From: Comamonas sp. BIGb0124
Lineage (GTDB): Bacteria > Pseudomonadota > Gammaproteobacteria > Burkholderiales > Burkholderiaceae_C
Direction of reading: 5' to 3'
Length of the DNA stretch: 64,000 nt
Assembly (NCBI RefSeq): GCF_003752175.1
Contig: NZ_RJVF01000016.1
Span: forward strand, 165,651-229,650
Shown here piece by piece: positions 1 to 8,903 of the stretch. The notes under the pieces are model-generated. The model did not search any database and was not told the DNA's origin. It saw only the letters and a list, made by a program, of their open reading frames with translations. The translations under genes were made by a program, and so were the position numbers. Every line of letters starts with the position of its first letter. Within the stretch, counting starts at the first letter, position 1.

Positions 1-411
1 ACCTACGACGTGGGCGCGCTGGCCTACCTGTACTCCGGCGCCGGCTCGGCCAACACCGGTGAACTGTACGGTGCCCTGACCTGGACCGCCTTCACCCTGA
101 AGTACTCGCACACCGTGAGCAAGAAGTACTTCGGCGTGGAAGACGGCCGTCACACCGGTTACCTGAACCTGGCTTATGCACAGGAAATCGCACCCAAGCT
201 GACGCTGAAGGCTGCCGTGGGCTACACCCGCTTCTCCAACGACGCCAAGGACAACGGTGCCGTGCGTTACTTCGACTACGGCGTTGGTCTGGGCTACGAC
301 CTGGGCGAAGGCTTTGCGGTGGCCGGCGGCCTGTATGGCGGCAACAAGCGCGACAGCTATCCCGGTGTCAACAAGAACCGTTTCATCGTGACGGTCAGCA
401 AGACCCTGTGA
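1..411 (+). CDS. TorF-family putative outer-membrane porin, C-terminal part (5' end outside window)
   Basis: The frame is open from base 1, so the start lies upstream of the window. The visible part, about 136 residues, is rich in Gly, Tyr and alternating hydrophobic residues, as in outer-membrane beta strands. It ends VTVSKTL, with hydrophobic residues near the terminus typical of a C-terminal strand. This type of porin is commonly found directly upstream of glnK-amtB in Burkholderiales, and that is the arrangement here. The family (TorF/Gcw) assignment rests on this context plus composition. The substrate cannot be told; a role in nitrogen-compound uptake is inference from the neighbours. 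Confidence 0.7.
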   Translation, partial: TYDVGALAYLYSGAGSANTGELYGALTWTAFTLKYSHTVSKKYFGVEDGRHTGYLNLAYAQEIAPKLTLKAAVGYTRFSNDAKDNGAVRYFDYGVGLGYDLGEGFAVAGGLYGGNKRDSYPGVNKNRFIVTVSKTL

Positions 412-418
412 TGTGGAT

Positions 419-438
419 GGCCGCCGGTGCCGGCGGCC
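419..438 (+). terminator. Hairpin between the porin gene and glnK
   Basis: A perfect 9-bp inverted repeat (GGCCGCCGG / CCGGCGGCC) separated by two bases starts 8 bases after the porin stop. No run of T follows, so it may be a weak terminator, an mRNA-stabilising hairpin or an attenuator ahead of glnK. Confidence 0.45.
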
Positions 439-465
439 TTGCCCAGTTAAATCTAGTAGAGGTGA

Positions 466-807
<342 letters not shown>

Positions 808-859
808 GCCGCCGCGTCGGCCTACCGCACAGACCATCTACGAAGGAAGATTTTTAGTC

Positions 860-2170
860 ATGACGAAAAAGCTTGTTATGTCCCTGCTGGGCATGGGACT
901 GCTGGGCGCTAGCGGCCTGGCGATGGCGCAGGACGCCGCCCCGGCGCTGGATTCTGGCGATACCGCCTGGATGCTGACCTCCACCCTGCTGGTCATCCTG
1001 ATGACCATCCCCGGCCTGGCGCTGTTCTACGGCGGCCTGGGCCGCTCCAAGAACATGCTGTCCGTGCTGATGCAGGTTTTTGTGGTGTTCTCGCTGATCT
1101 CGCTGTTGTGGGCCATCTATGGTTTCTCGCTGACATTCGTGGGCGAAGGCACCTTCTTCGGCGGCTTCGGCGCGCTGTTCCTCTCGGGCATCACCCCCGA
1201 CACCCTGTCGGCCGTGCTCAAGACCATTCCCGAATATGTGTTCGTGGCCTTCCAGGGCACCTTCGCAGCCATCACCACCGCCCTGATCGTCGGCTCCTTT
1301 GCCGAGCGCATCAAGTTCTCCGCCGTGGTGATCTTCTCCATCCTGTGGTTCACCTTCAGCTACATCCCGATCGCCCACATGGTGTGGGGCGGCGGTCTGC
1401 TGGGCGGTGACGGCGCGCTCGACTTCGCGGGCGGCACCGTGGTGCACATCAACGCCGGCGTGGCCGGTCTGGTGGGTGCCTACGTCATCGGCAAGCGCCT
1501 GGGCTACGGCAAGGAAGCCTTCACCCCGCACAGCCTGACGCTGACCATGGTGGGCGCCTCGCTGCTGTGGGTGGGCTGGTTCGGCTTCAACGCCGGCTCC
1601 GCAGGTGCTGCCAACGGCGGTGCCGGCCTGGCCTTCATCAACACCGTGCTGGCCACCTCGGCTGCCACGCTGAGCTGGATCGCCGGCGAAGCGCTGCACA
1701 AGGGCAAGGCCTCCATGCTGGGTGCTGCCTCGGGTGCCGTGGCCGGTCTGGTCGCCGTGACGCCTGCCGCCGGCTTCGTGGGTCCCATGGGCTCCATCGT
1801 TCTGGGCCTGATCGCCGGTGTCGTCTGCCTGTGGGGCGTCGGTGGCCTCAAGCGCATGCTGGGTGCCGACGACGCGTTCGACGTGTTCGGCGTGCACGGT
1901 GTCGGCGGTATCGTCGGCGCCATCCTGACCGGTGTGTTCGCTGCACCCGGCCTGGGCGGAACCGGTGGCCTGACCCCCGAAACCTTCGCCATGGGCGCTC
2001 AAGTGCTGATCCAGGTCAAGAGCGTGCTGATCACCATCGTGTGGTCTGCCGTGGTGGCATTCATCGCCTACAAGATCGCCGATCTGACGGTTGGTCTGCG
2101 TGTCTCGCAGGAAGCCGAACGCGAAGGTCTGGATATCACCTCGCACGGCGAAACCGCCTACACACGCTAA
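860..2170 (+). CDS. amtB: Ammonium transporter
   Basis: A 436-residue inner-membrane ammonium channel of the Amt/MEP/Rh family. The first 23 or so residues form a cleavable signal peptide ending AMAQ, followed by about 11 hydrophobic segments. Family signatures are visible: FYGGLGRSKN near the N terminus, VHINAG (first pore histidine), WFGFNAGS, and DVFGVHGVGG (second pore histidine). The ATG at 860 was chosen because GAAGGAAGA lies just upstream and translation from it gives a signal peptide; an earlier in-frame ATG lies inside glnK. It is cotranscribed with glnK, whose product gates it, and a strong terminator follows. Confidence 0.96.
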   Translation: MTKKLVMSLLGMGLLGASGLAMAQDAAPALDSGDTAWMLTSTLLVILMTIPGLALFYGGLGRSKNMLSVLMQVFVVFSLISLLWAIYGFSLTFVGEGTFFGGFGALFLSGITPDTLSAVLKTIPEYVFVAFQGTFAAITTALIVGSFAERIKFSAVVIFSILWFTFSYIPIAHMVWGGGLLGGDGALDFAGGTVVHINAGVAGLVGAYVIGKRLGYGKEAFTPHSLTLTMVGASLLWVGWFGFNAGSAGAANGGAGLAFINTVLATSAATLSWIAGEALHKGKASMLGAASGAVAGLVAVTPAAGFVGPMGSIVLGLIAGVVCLWGVGGLKRMLGADDAFDVFGVHGVGGIVGAILTGVFAAPGLGGTGGLTPETFAMGAQVLIQVKSVLITIVWSAVVAFIAYKIADLTVGLRVSQEAEREGLDITSHGETAYTR

Positions 2171-2242
2171 ACCCGAGAACAGGCAGGCAAGGGTTGGCCC
2201 GAATCCTGCTTATCTGTTCCTGATAGTCTCCTTTGGATGTTC

Positions 2243-2267
2243 GGCCCGCTTCGGCGGGCCTTTTTTT
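2243..2267 (+). terminator. Rho-independent terminator after amtB
   Basis: A 7-bp G+C-only stem (GGCCCGC / GCGGGCC) with a TTCG tetraloop is followed directly by seven T. It ends the glnK-amtB transcript 73 bases after the amtB stop. Confidence 0.9.
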
Positions 2268-2436
2268 GTCCCCAACTTTGGGCGAACCGCACTGCATGCG
2301 GGTGAGTTTGCCCAGGACGGTGCAAGTCGTGCCGCCTGCGGGCCGGCCACAGGCGCCAAGCCCGCCATGCTGTGCAAGAATCGGCTGGACGTCGGCCGGC
2401 GACGAATGGACAAACAAACATGACAAGGAGACAGCC

Positions 2437-3342
2437 ATGACATCTTCCCCCTCGGTTGTGAATCTGGCCTGCGGTGAGTTGCGATGCGACCTGCGGCCCG
2501 ACCTGGGCGCTGCCATTGCGGGGTTGTGGCTGGGGCCCGTCGCCGTGCTGCGCTCGACCGATGCGCTCGCCATGGACAACCCCAGGCAGGGCGGCTGCTT
2601 TCCGCTGGTGCCGTTTTCGAACCGCATCGGCCAGGCCCGCCTCGAATGGGAGGGCCAGACCTACGAACTCGAATCCACGCCGCCCGGCCCCCATGCGATC
2701 CACGGCGTCGGCTGGCAACGGCCCTGGACGGTGACCGAGCAGGAGCCGCACCGCGTGGCCATGGCCTACAGCCACACCCCCGATCGTGCCTGGCCCTTTG
2801 CCTTCGACGCCACCCAGACCGTGACGCTGGAGTCGCCGCTGGCCGGACGCGATCCTGCCGGCTCCCAGCACGACGGACGGGTCACGCTCACCCTCGGCAT
2901 GGTCAACCGCGACGTGCGGCCTTGCCCGGCCGGTCTGGGCCTGCACCCCTACTTCACCAAACGGACCCGCAGCCGGATCGCCTTCGAGGCCACGGCGCGC
3001 TGGGAGATGGGCGAGGACATGCTGCCCACGCACAGCCATGCCGCACACGGCATCGATGCCAACTGTGCGTTCCTCGAAGTCGATCATTGCTTCGAGGGCT
3101 GGCCCGGCGTGGTCGATCTGCGCGACGAGCTGATGCGCGTGCGCACCCGGGCCTCGGTCTCGCGGCTGGTGATCTTCACGAGCGAGGACAAGCCCTTCGT
3201 GGCGATCGAACCCGTGAGCCACGTCAACAACGCGCTGGCCCTGCAGACCCCGGCCCGGCCCGTGCAGGCGCTGGGCATGCGGGTGCTCGAACCCGGACAG
3301 GCTTGCAGCATCACGGTCACCTGGGATATCGACCGGGTCTGA
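2437..3342 (+). CDS. Aldose 1-epimerase family protein
   Basis: A 301-residue protein of the galactose mutarotase-like fold, which interconverts alpha and beta anomers of sugars in the cytoplasm. Visible family features are the N-terminal beta-rich [15 protein letters not shown], an NPRQGGCFPLVPFSNRIG segment carrying the conserved FSNR, the GPHAIHGVGW histidine motif, and LGLHPYF. The start at 2437 is preceded by AAGGAG with 6 bases of spacing. The next gene, 59 bases on, encodes an SMP-30-type lactonase, so the pair may handle the anomeric and lactone steps of an aldose oxidation route. Substrate unknown. Could also be annotated galM. Confidence 0.85.
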   Translation: MTSSPSVVNLACGELRCDLRPDLGAAIAGLWLGPVAVLRSTDALAMDNPRQGGCFPLVPFSNRIGQARLEWEGQTYELESTPPGPHAIHGVGWQRPWTVTEQEPHRVAMAYSHTPDRAWPFAFDATQTVTLESPLAGRDPAGSQHDGRVTLTLGMVNRDVRPCPAGLGLHPYFTKRTRSRIAFEATARWEMGEDMLPTHSHAAHGIDANCAFLEVDHCFEGWPGVVDLRDELMRVRTRASVSRLVIFTSEDKPFVAIEPVSHVNNALALQTPARPVQALGMRVLEPGQACSITVTWDIDRV

Positions 3343-3401
3343 CAGCACTCGGCCCCGGGCCTGACGCGATAGCGGCTCCGATTTGCGTTCAAATAGACCG
3401 C

Positions 3402-4463
3402 ATGGCTCTACCGACTGCATTGACCTCTTCCCATCCCTCCACGGCGCCGCAGGGCGGCTGGGCACCCGCCGAGGTGTCCGCACGGATCGGCCCCGGCGTG
3501 CGCCAGTATCCGGCCGAGGCCTGGACGCCGGCTGCGCCGCAGGCCGACGCCCTGGGTGAATCCCCCTACTGGAGCGCCGACGAGCAGCGGCTCTACTGGC
3601 TCGACATCCCCGGGCGCCAGGCCCTGCGCGCCAGCCTGCAAGCGGGCGCGGACGGGCTGGTGCTCGCCGAACCCGAACGCTGGCCCCTGCCGCAGGAAGC
3701 CGGCTGCTTCGCCCCGGTGCGGCAGGGCGGCTGGATCCTCGGCATGCGCGACGGCATCTACCGGGCCGCGGCCTGGGGCGGCGCGCTCGAGCGGATCGTC
3801 CAGTTGAACTACGACCCCTCGACCATGCGGTTCAACGACGGCAAGTGCGATCCGTCGGGCCGGTTCTGGGCCGGCACGCTGTTCGAACCGAAGACCTCGC
3901 GCCGGGCCGAGCTCTACAGCGTCGATCTTCGCGACGGCAAACCCTGGGTCGAACTGAAGGCCGGCAACGCCATCACCGCCAACGGCCTGGCCTGGTCGCC
4001 CGAAGGCGATGCGGTCTACTGGGCCGATACCGCCGCGCACGCGGTCTACCGCTGGGACTGGGACGGGCGTACCAACACCCTGCGCAACCATCGCGAGTTC
4101 CTGCGTTTCCCCGAAAAACCCGACGGCTGGCAGCCGGGGCAGCCCGGCTACCTGGGCCGGCCCGACGGTGCCACGGTCGACCGGACCGGGCACTACTACG
4201 TGGCGATGTTCGAGGGTGCCCGGGTGCTGAAATTCACGCCGCGTGGCGAACTCGCCGCGGTCTATCACCTGCCGGTACAGTGCCCCACCATGCCCTGCCT
4301 GGGCGGGGCCGACGGGCGGACGCTGTTCGTGACCAGTGCCAGCAAGGGCCGCAGCGACGACGAGCGCCGGCGCATGCCGCACACCGGCCATGTGATCGCG
4401 CTGCGGGTCGACGAGCCGGGCCTGCCGGTCGCGACCTGCGACTTCGGACCGGCGCGGGCCTGA
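3402..4463 (+). CDS. SMP-30/gluconolactonase/LRE family protein
   Basis: A 353-residue six-bladed beta-propeller lactonase that hydrolyses aldonolactones to sugar acids. Family features in order: LGESPYWSADEQRLYWLD with the metal-binding Glu near residue 53, MRFNDGKCDPSGRFWAGT, NGLAWSPEGDAVYWADT, and RPDGATVDRTGHYYVAM with the catalytic Asp region. The N-terminal 40 residues are Pro/Ala-rich and look disordered. The ATG at 3402 has no strong ribosome-binding site, so a later start remains possible. The gene follows an aldose epimerase, consistent with an oxidative sugar route. Exact lactone not predictable. Confidence 0.85.
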   Translation: MALPTALTSSHPSTAPQGGWAPAEVSARIGPGVRQYPAEAWTPAAPQADALGESPYWSADEQRLYWLDIPGRQALRASLQAGADGLVLAEPERWPLPQEAGCFAPVRQGGWILGMRDGIYRAAAWGGALERIVQLNYDPSTMRFNDGKCDPSGRFWAGTLFEPKTSRRAELYSVDLRDGKPWVELKAGNAITANGLAWSPEGDAVYWADTAAHAVYRWDWDGRTNTLRNHREFLRFPEKPDGWQPGQPGYLGRPDGATVDRTGHYYVAMFEGARVLKFTPRGELAAVYHLPVQCPTMPCLGGADGRTLFVTSASKGRSDDERRRMPHTGHVIALRVDEPGLPVATCDFGPARA

Positions 4464-4675
4464 GATCTGCGGCTCTGCCGCACCAACGCCGGCTGCAGGC
4501 CGGTGAAGGGACGCCGGGCCCGGGGGGTGTATTCCCGGAGCCGCTGCCGATGTCCGATACAAAACATCGTGAATCCGGCCGGCGAGCCGTGCCGCGTGAG
4601 ACCATGAGGCCCTGAGACACCAGCCGGATGCTTGGCATCGGGCGACCCGCACCCATCGATCCGAGACAGGAGAAC

Positions 4676-5869
4676 ATGTCCGCCATGAGCGATGCCGCTG
4701 TTCCGCCAGGCGCAGACGCCGGTCTGCGGTCGTGTGTGGAATCCATCCGCGATGCCGCCCGCGAGGGCCGGGTTCTGCGTATCCGCGGCGGTGGCTCCAA
4801 GGATTCCTACGGCGAAGCGCCGCGCGGCGAAATCCTCGACAGCCGCGCGATCGCCGGCATCGTCAGCTACGACCCTTCCGAACTGGTGATCACGGCACGC
4901 GCAGGCACGCCCCTGGCCGAACTCGAAGCCGCTCTGGCCGAAAGCGGACAGTACCTGCCTTTCGAACCCCCGCATTTTCAAGGACCGGGTGGGGCGGTTG
5001 CCACGGTGGGCGGCATGGTCGCGGCCGGTCTGAGCGGACCGGCACGGGCCAGCGCCGGGGCGGTCCGGGATTTTGTGCTGGGTGCGGTGCTGGTCGATGG
5101 CCGAGGGCAGGTCCTGCATTTCGGCGGACAGGTGATGAAAAACGTGGCCGGCTACGACGTGTCCCGCCTGCTGGCCGGTTCCTTGGGCACGCTCGGCCTG
5201 ATTGCCGAGGTGTCCCTCAAGGTGATGCCGCGTCCGCCGGCCACGGCCACGCTGTCCTTTGCACTCGGGCAGCAACAGGCCCTCGACACCCTCAACCGCT
5301 GGGGCGGCCAGCCCTTGCCGCTGAATGCCAGTGCCTGGTTCGACGACACGGTCGCTCCCGAGGGTGGCCCGGTGGCCGGGCAGGGCGGCGGCACGCTGCT
5401 GCTGCGTCTGGCGGGCGCCCAGGCGGCTGTCGCGGCAGCCGTCGCCCAGCTCGCGCGCCAGGGCGGGTCGCGGCTCGACGACGCCGCGGCTGCGGCCCTG
5501 TGGCAGGGCCTGCGCGAGCACCGCATGCCGGCCTTCGCAGCGCCCTCGCCGGACTGGGCGCTGTGGCGCCTGTCCTTGCCCCAGACTGCGCCTGCCACGG
5601 GCTGGTGCGGTGCCTCTGGCGCCCCTGTGTTGGTCGAGTGGCATGGTGCCCAGCGCTGGTTATGGGCGGGCGACGAGGCCGCGCCCCACCTGCGCAGCCA
5701 GGTCCAGGCCCTGGGCGGACATGCCACCCGGTTTGCCGGTGGCCCGGTGCCCGGCCTGTCTTTTTTTCAGCCCCAGTCCGCCGTGCTGGTCCGTATCCAG
5801 CAGCGTCTGCAGCAGTCGTTCGACCCGCATGGCGTGTTCGACCGCGGCCGGCTGGGCCTCACCCCCTGA
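4676..5869 (+). CDS. glcE: Glycolate oxidase FAD-binding subunit
   Basis: A 397-residue homologue of GlcE, one of three subunits (D, E, F) of the membrane-associated glycolate oxidase that oxidises glycolate to glyoxylate. The FAD-binding PCMH fold shows as RGGGSKDSYG near residue 37, GQYLPFEPPHF near 91, GTVGGMVAAG-like VATVGGMVAAG near 108, and VMKNVAGYDVSRL near 153. The start at 4676 has AGGAGA only 2-3 bases upstream; the in-frame ATG at 4685 has better spacing and may be the real start. glcF follows after one inserted gene. glcD is not in the window, which is unusual for the glcDEF order. Confidence 0.88.
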   Translation: MSAMSDAAVPPGADAGLRSCVESIRDAAREGRVLRIRGGGSKDSYGEAPRGEILDSRAIAGIVSYDPSELVITARAGTPLAELEAALAESGQYLPFEPPHFQGPGGAVATVGGMVAAGLSGPARASAGAVRDFVLGAVLVDGRGQVLHFGGQVMKNVAGYDVSRLLAGSLGTLGLIAEVSLKVMPRPPATATLSFALGQQQALDTLNRWGGQPLPLNASAWFDDTVAPEGGPVAGQGGGTLLLRLAGAQAAVAAAVAQLARQGGSRLDDAAAAALWQGLREHRMPAFAAPSPDWALWRLSLPQTAPATGWCGASGAPVLVEWHGAQRWLWAGDEAAPHLRSQVQALGGHATRFAGGPVPGLSFFQPQSAVLVRIQQRLQQSFDPHGVFDRGRLGLTP

Positions 5870-5881
5870 AAGCCGCCCGCC

Positions 5882-6688
5882 ATGCCGCATGTCCTTCGTC
5901 ATCTGCTGCTGCTCACGGGTCAGCACCGCACGCCCCGCATGAACTGGCTGCTGGGCGCCTTGCTGGCCTTCAATGCCGGGGCCATCAACGCGGGCGGTTT
6001 CCTGATCGTGCACATGTACACCTCGCACATGACGGGCTTCGTCGCCATGTTCGTCGACAGCCTGGTCATGGGTCAGATGACGCTGTTGCTCGCCGCCGTC
6101 GGAGCGCTGCTGTTCTTCATCTGCGGCGCGGCCACCACCGGCCTGCTGGTGCACGGCGCGCGGCGCCAGCAACTGCGCAGCGAATACGCGCTGCCCCTGG
6201 CCCTCGAAGCCCTGCTGATGCTGGTCTTCGGCCTGATCGGCGGGCTGATCGCGCAGCGTCCCACGCCGTTTGCCATTCCCCTCATCGTGCCCTTGCTGGC
6301 CTACATCATGGGTTTGCAGAACGCGTTGATGAGCAAGGCCTCGTCCTCGCTCATCCGCACCACGCACATGACGGGCGTGATCACCGATCTGGGCATGGAA
6401 CTCGGCAAGATGCTGTACTGGAACCGTGCCACCGTGCCCGGCCGGCGTGTCCAGGCCAACCGCAGCAAGCTGCAGTTGCTGGGGTCGCTGCTCGGCATGT
6501 TCGTGCTGGGCGGGCTGTACGGCGCGACCGGTTTCAAGCTGCTCGGCTTCATCACCATCGTGCCGCTGGCGCTCATCTTGCTGCTGCTGTCGCTGCCCAC
6601 GCTGCTCGACGATGCCCGCAAACATCGGCTGATGCCCCGGCTGTGGCTGTGGCTGCGCCTCCAGCGCCGCCGCACCGGGCTGGACTGA
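5882..6688 (+). CDS. DUF1275 (YoaK-type) membrane protein
   Basis: A 268-residue integral membrane protein with about six hydrophobic segments. The N-terminal part carries the DUF1275 hallmarks: FNAGAINAGGFL, then a conserved THMTGFV-like TSHMTGFVAMFVDS, and later GLQNALMSK with HMTGVITDLG. Biochemical function of the family is unknown. It sits 12 bases after glcE and 16 bases before glcF, so it is almost certainly cotranscribed with glycolate oxidase genes. The inserted position suggests, but does not prove, a role in glycolate or organic-acid physiology. An internal ATG at 5939 is an alternative start. Confidence 0.85.
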   Translation: MPHVLRHLLLLTGQHRTPRMNWLLGALLAFNAGAINAGGFLIVHMYTSHMTGFVAMFVDSLVMGQMTLLLAAVGALLFFICGAATTGLLVHGARRQQLRSEYALPLALEALLMLVFGLIGGLIAQRPTPFAIPLIVPLLAYIMGLQNALMSKASSSLIRTTHMTGVITDLGMELGKMLYWNRATVPGRRVQANRSKLQLLGSLLGMFVLGGLYGATGFKLLGFITIVPLALILLLLSLPTLLDDARKHRLMPRLWLWLRLQRRRTGLD

Positions 6689-6704
6689 CCCCAGGAGGCC
6701 CGCC

Positions 6705-7988
6705 ATGCAGACCCACCTTTCGCCCGCGTTTCTGGGCAGCGCCGCCGGGCAGGAGGCCGAGGCCATCCTGCGCAAATGCGTGCACTGCGGCTTCTGCACC
6801 GCCACCTGTCCCACGTACCAGTTGCTGGGCGACGAGCTCGACGGGCCGCGCGGGCGCATCTACCTGATCAAGCAGGTGCTCGAAGGCCATGCGCCGACAC
6901 GCGAGACGCAACTGCATCTCGACCGCTGCCTGACCTGCCGCAACTGCGAGACCACCTGCCCCAGCGGCGTGCAATACGGCCACCTGGTCGACATCGGCCG
7001 CCAGGCGGTCGATGAGCGCGTGCCGCGTCCCTGGCCCGAACGCATGCAGCGCTGGGCCCTGCGCGAGGGCCTGACTTCGCCCTGGTTCGGCCTGGCCATG
7101 CGGCTCGGACAGGGCGTGCGTGGTTGGCTGCCGGCCGCCTGGCGTGCCAAGGTGCCGCCGCGCCGGCCGTCTCGGCCGTGGCCCACGGCACGGTACACCC
7201 GCAAGGTGCTGCTGCTGGCCGGCTGCGTGCAGCCCGCGATGATGCCCAACATCAACGTCGCCACCGCCCGTGTGCTCGATGCCGCCGGCATCGAGGTGCG
7301 GGTCGCTCCCGCCGCAGGCTGCTGCGGCGCCATCAAGTTCCACCTCGACGACCAGCCCGGCGGCCTGGCCCAGATGCGCGCCAACATCGATGCCTGGTGG
7401 CCCCACGTGGCCGATGTCGAGGCCATCGTCATGAATGCCTCGGGCTGCGGCGCCCTGGTTCGCGACTACGGCCATCTGCTGCGCCACGATCCCGCCTATG
7501 CCGACAAGGCGGCGCGCATCAGTGCCCTCACGTGCGACCTCAGCGAACTGCTGCCCGACCTGGCCGGTGCGCTGGACGGACGCGTCCGGGGGCGGGGCCG
7601 ACGGCTGGCTTTCCACCCGCCGTGCACCCTGCAGCATGGACAGCAACTGCGTGGCGGCGTCGAGCGCCATCTTGCGGCGCTGGGTTTCGAGGTTCGCCTG
7701 GCCGCCGGCGAGTCTCACCTGTGCTGTGGCTCGGCGGGCACCTATTCCATCCTGCAGCCCGCCCTGGCCGGTCAGTTGCGCGATCGCAAACTGGGCCATC
7801 TGGCCGCGCTCGAGCCCGAGATCATCATCTCCGCCAACATCGGCTGCATCGGCCACCTGCAGGGCGGCACGGCGTTGCCGGTGCGCCACTGGGTCGAAGT
7901 GCTCGACGATGCAATGGCCGAAGACCCCGGCGCGGCGGGGGCCGGCGCCGCCCGGGGCACGGGGGGCTTGGACTTGGTTCGGCACTGA
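6705..7988 (+). CDS. glcF: Glycolate oxidase iron-sulfur subunit
   Basis: A 427-residue iron-sulfur subunit that passes electrons from GlcDE towards quinone. Two [4Fe-4S] ferredoxin motifs are intact: Cys25-28-31-35 (CVHCGFCTATCP) and Cys75-78-81-85 (CLTCRNCETTCP). The C-terminal half has two CCG-type domains, with AAGCCGAIK and LCCGSAGTY, as in heterodisulfide-reductase-like subunits. A good ribosome-binding site (AGGAGG) precedes the ATG. It lies downstream of glcE and the DUF1275 gene. Length and motifs are normal for GlcF. Confidence 0.93.
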   Translation: MQTHLSPAFLGSAAGQEAEAILRKCVHCGFCTATCPTYQLLGDELDGPRGRIYLIKQVLEGHAPTRETQLHLDRCLTCRNCETTCPSGVQYGHLVDIGRQAVDERVPRPWPERMQRWALREGLTSPWFGLAMRLGQGVRGWLPAAWRAKVPPRRPSRPWPTARYTRKVLLLAGCVQPAMMPNINVATARVLDAAGIEVRVAPAAGCCGAIKFHLDDQPGGLAQMRANIDAWWPHVADVEAIVMNASGCGALVRDYGHLLRHDPAYADKAARISALTCDLSELLPDLAGALDGRVRGRGRRLAFHPPCTLQHGQQLRGGVERHLAALGFEVRLAAGESHLCCGSAGTYSILQPALAGQLRDRKLGHLAALEPEIIISANIGCIGHLQGGTALPVRHWVEVLDDAMAEDPGAAGAGAARGTGGLDLVRH

Positions 7989-8027
7989 TGCACAATGGTT
8001 GCACATCAACTGCCGTGGTTCTGACCG

Positions 8028-8420
8028 ATGACGTTTGAGTTGACGGTACTGGGCTGGACTCTGGTCCTCGCGCTCGTGCAGGTTCTTCTGCCTGCTGCCT
8101 GGCGCAACCGGGAAACCGGGCTGGCCTACAACGCGGGTCCGCGCGACGAAGACGGACCGCCGGTCGGGCGTGTCACCGCCCGGCTGCGCCGTGCCCAAAA
8201 CAATCTCTTCGAAACCCTGCCGCTCTTTGCCGCTGCCGTGCTCATCGCGCATGTGGCCGGCCGCGAAGGCGCGCTGACCGCCTGGGGTGTGTCGCTCTAT
8301 CTCGGGTCGCGCATCGTCTACGTGCCGCTGTATGCCTGCGGCGTGCCCTACCTGCGCTCGCTGGCCTGGGTGGTGTCGGTCGGCGGCCTGCTGCTGGTGC
8401 TGGCGGCTCTCGTGTCCTGA
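8028..8420 (+). CDS. MAPEG family membrane protein
   Basis: A 130-residue protein with four hydrophobic segments, the size and topology of bacterial MAPEG (membrane-associated eicosanoid and glutathione metabolism) proteins. The conserved core is visible: RLRRAQNNLFETLPLFAAAV, containing the R-A-x-x-N-x-x-E motif linked to glutathione binding, and YLGSRIVYVPLYACGVPYLRS. The bacterial role is poorly known; some members conjugate glutathione. It lies 39 bases after glcF and 37 before hslR. It may be cotranscribed with them, without an evident functional link. Confidence 0.85.
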   Translation: MTFELTVLGWTLVLALVQVLLPAAWRNRETGLAYNAGPRDEDGPPVGRVTARLRRAQNNLFETLPLFAAAVLIAHVAGREGALTAWGVSLYLGSRIVYVPLYACGVPYLRSLAWVVSVGGLLLVLAALVS

Positions 8421-8457
8421 GTTTTTTCATTCTTCCCTATCGATCCCTGCTGATTTG

Positions 8458-8883
8458 ATGGACAAACAACGTATCGACAAGTGGCTCTGGGCCGCGCGTT
8501 TCTACAAGACCCGTCGACTGGCGGTCGACGAGATCGATCATGGGCGTGTCAAGGTCAATGGCCAGGCGGCCAAACCCTCGCGCGAAGTCAAGCCGGGCGA
8601 CGAAGTCAGCCTCCAGCAGGGCGGCGTCACCCGTGTCCTGCACGTGCAGGGCCTGAGCCTGATGCGCGGCCCCGCGCCCGAGGCTCAGAAGCTCTACTCG
8701 GAAACCGCCGACAGCATCGCCGCCCGCGAGGCCGCCGCCCAGCAGCGGCGCCTGGCACCCGAGCCCGGCCACAGCCTGTCCGATGGGCGCCCCACCAAAC
8801 GAGACCGCCGGCAGCTCGACCGGGTGCGCGACAACGACAGGCCCGACGATGCCTGGGGGCATCGCTGGTCGGCGCAGATCTAG
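8458..8883 (+). CDS. hslR: S4-domain RNA-binding protein, Hsp15-like
   Basis: A 141-residue protein with an N-terminal S4 RNA-binding domain (about residues 5-65: RIDKWLWAARFYKTRRLA, GRVKVNGQ, KPSREVKPGDEV). The C-terminal tail is basic and highly charged (KRDRRQLDRVRDNDRPDD). Hsp15 recognises 50S subunits carrying a stalled nascent chain and helps recycle them. The start ATG at 8458 gives the canonical MDKQRIDKWLW N terminus. The gene converges with pdxA-like on the minus strand 20 bases away. Confidence 0.88.
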   Translation: MDKQRIDKWLWAARFYKTRRLAVDEIDHGRVKVNGQAAKPSREVKPGDEVSLQQGGVTRVLHVQGLSLMRGPAPEAQKLYSETADSIAAREAAAQQRRLAPEPGHSLSDGRPTKRDRRQLDRVRDNDRPDDAWGHRWSAQI

Positions 8884-8903
8884 CCGGGGTTCACCTTGGC
8901 CGT

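Noticed and set aside
854..2146. Long open frame of 430 codons antisense to amtB
   Set aside because: His/Gln/Asp/Gly-rich composition typical of the antisense of high-G+C genes; amtB on the other strand is certain.
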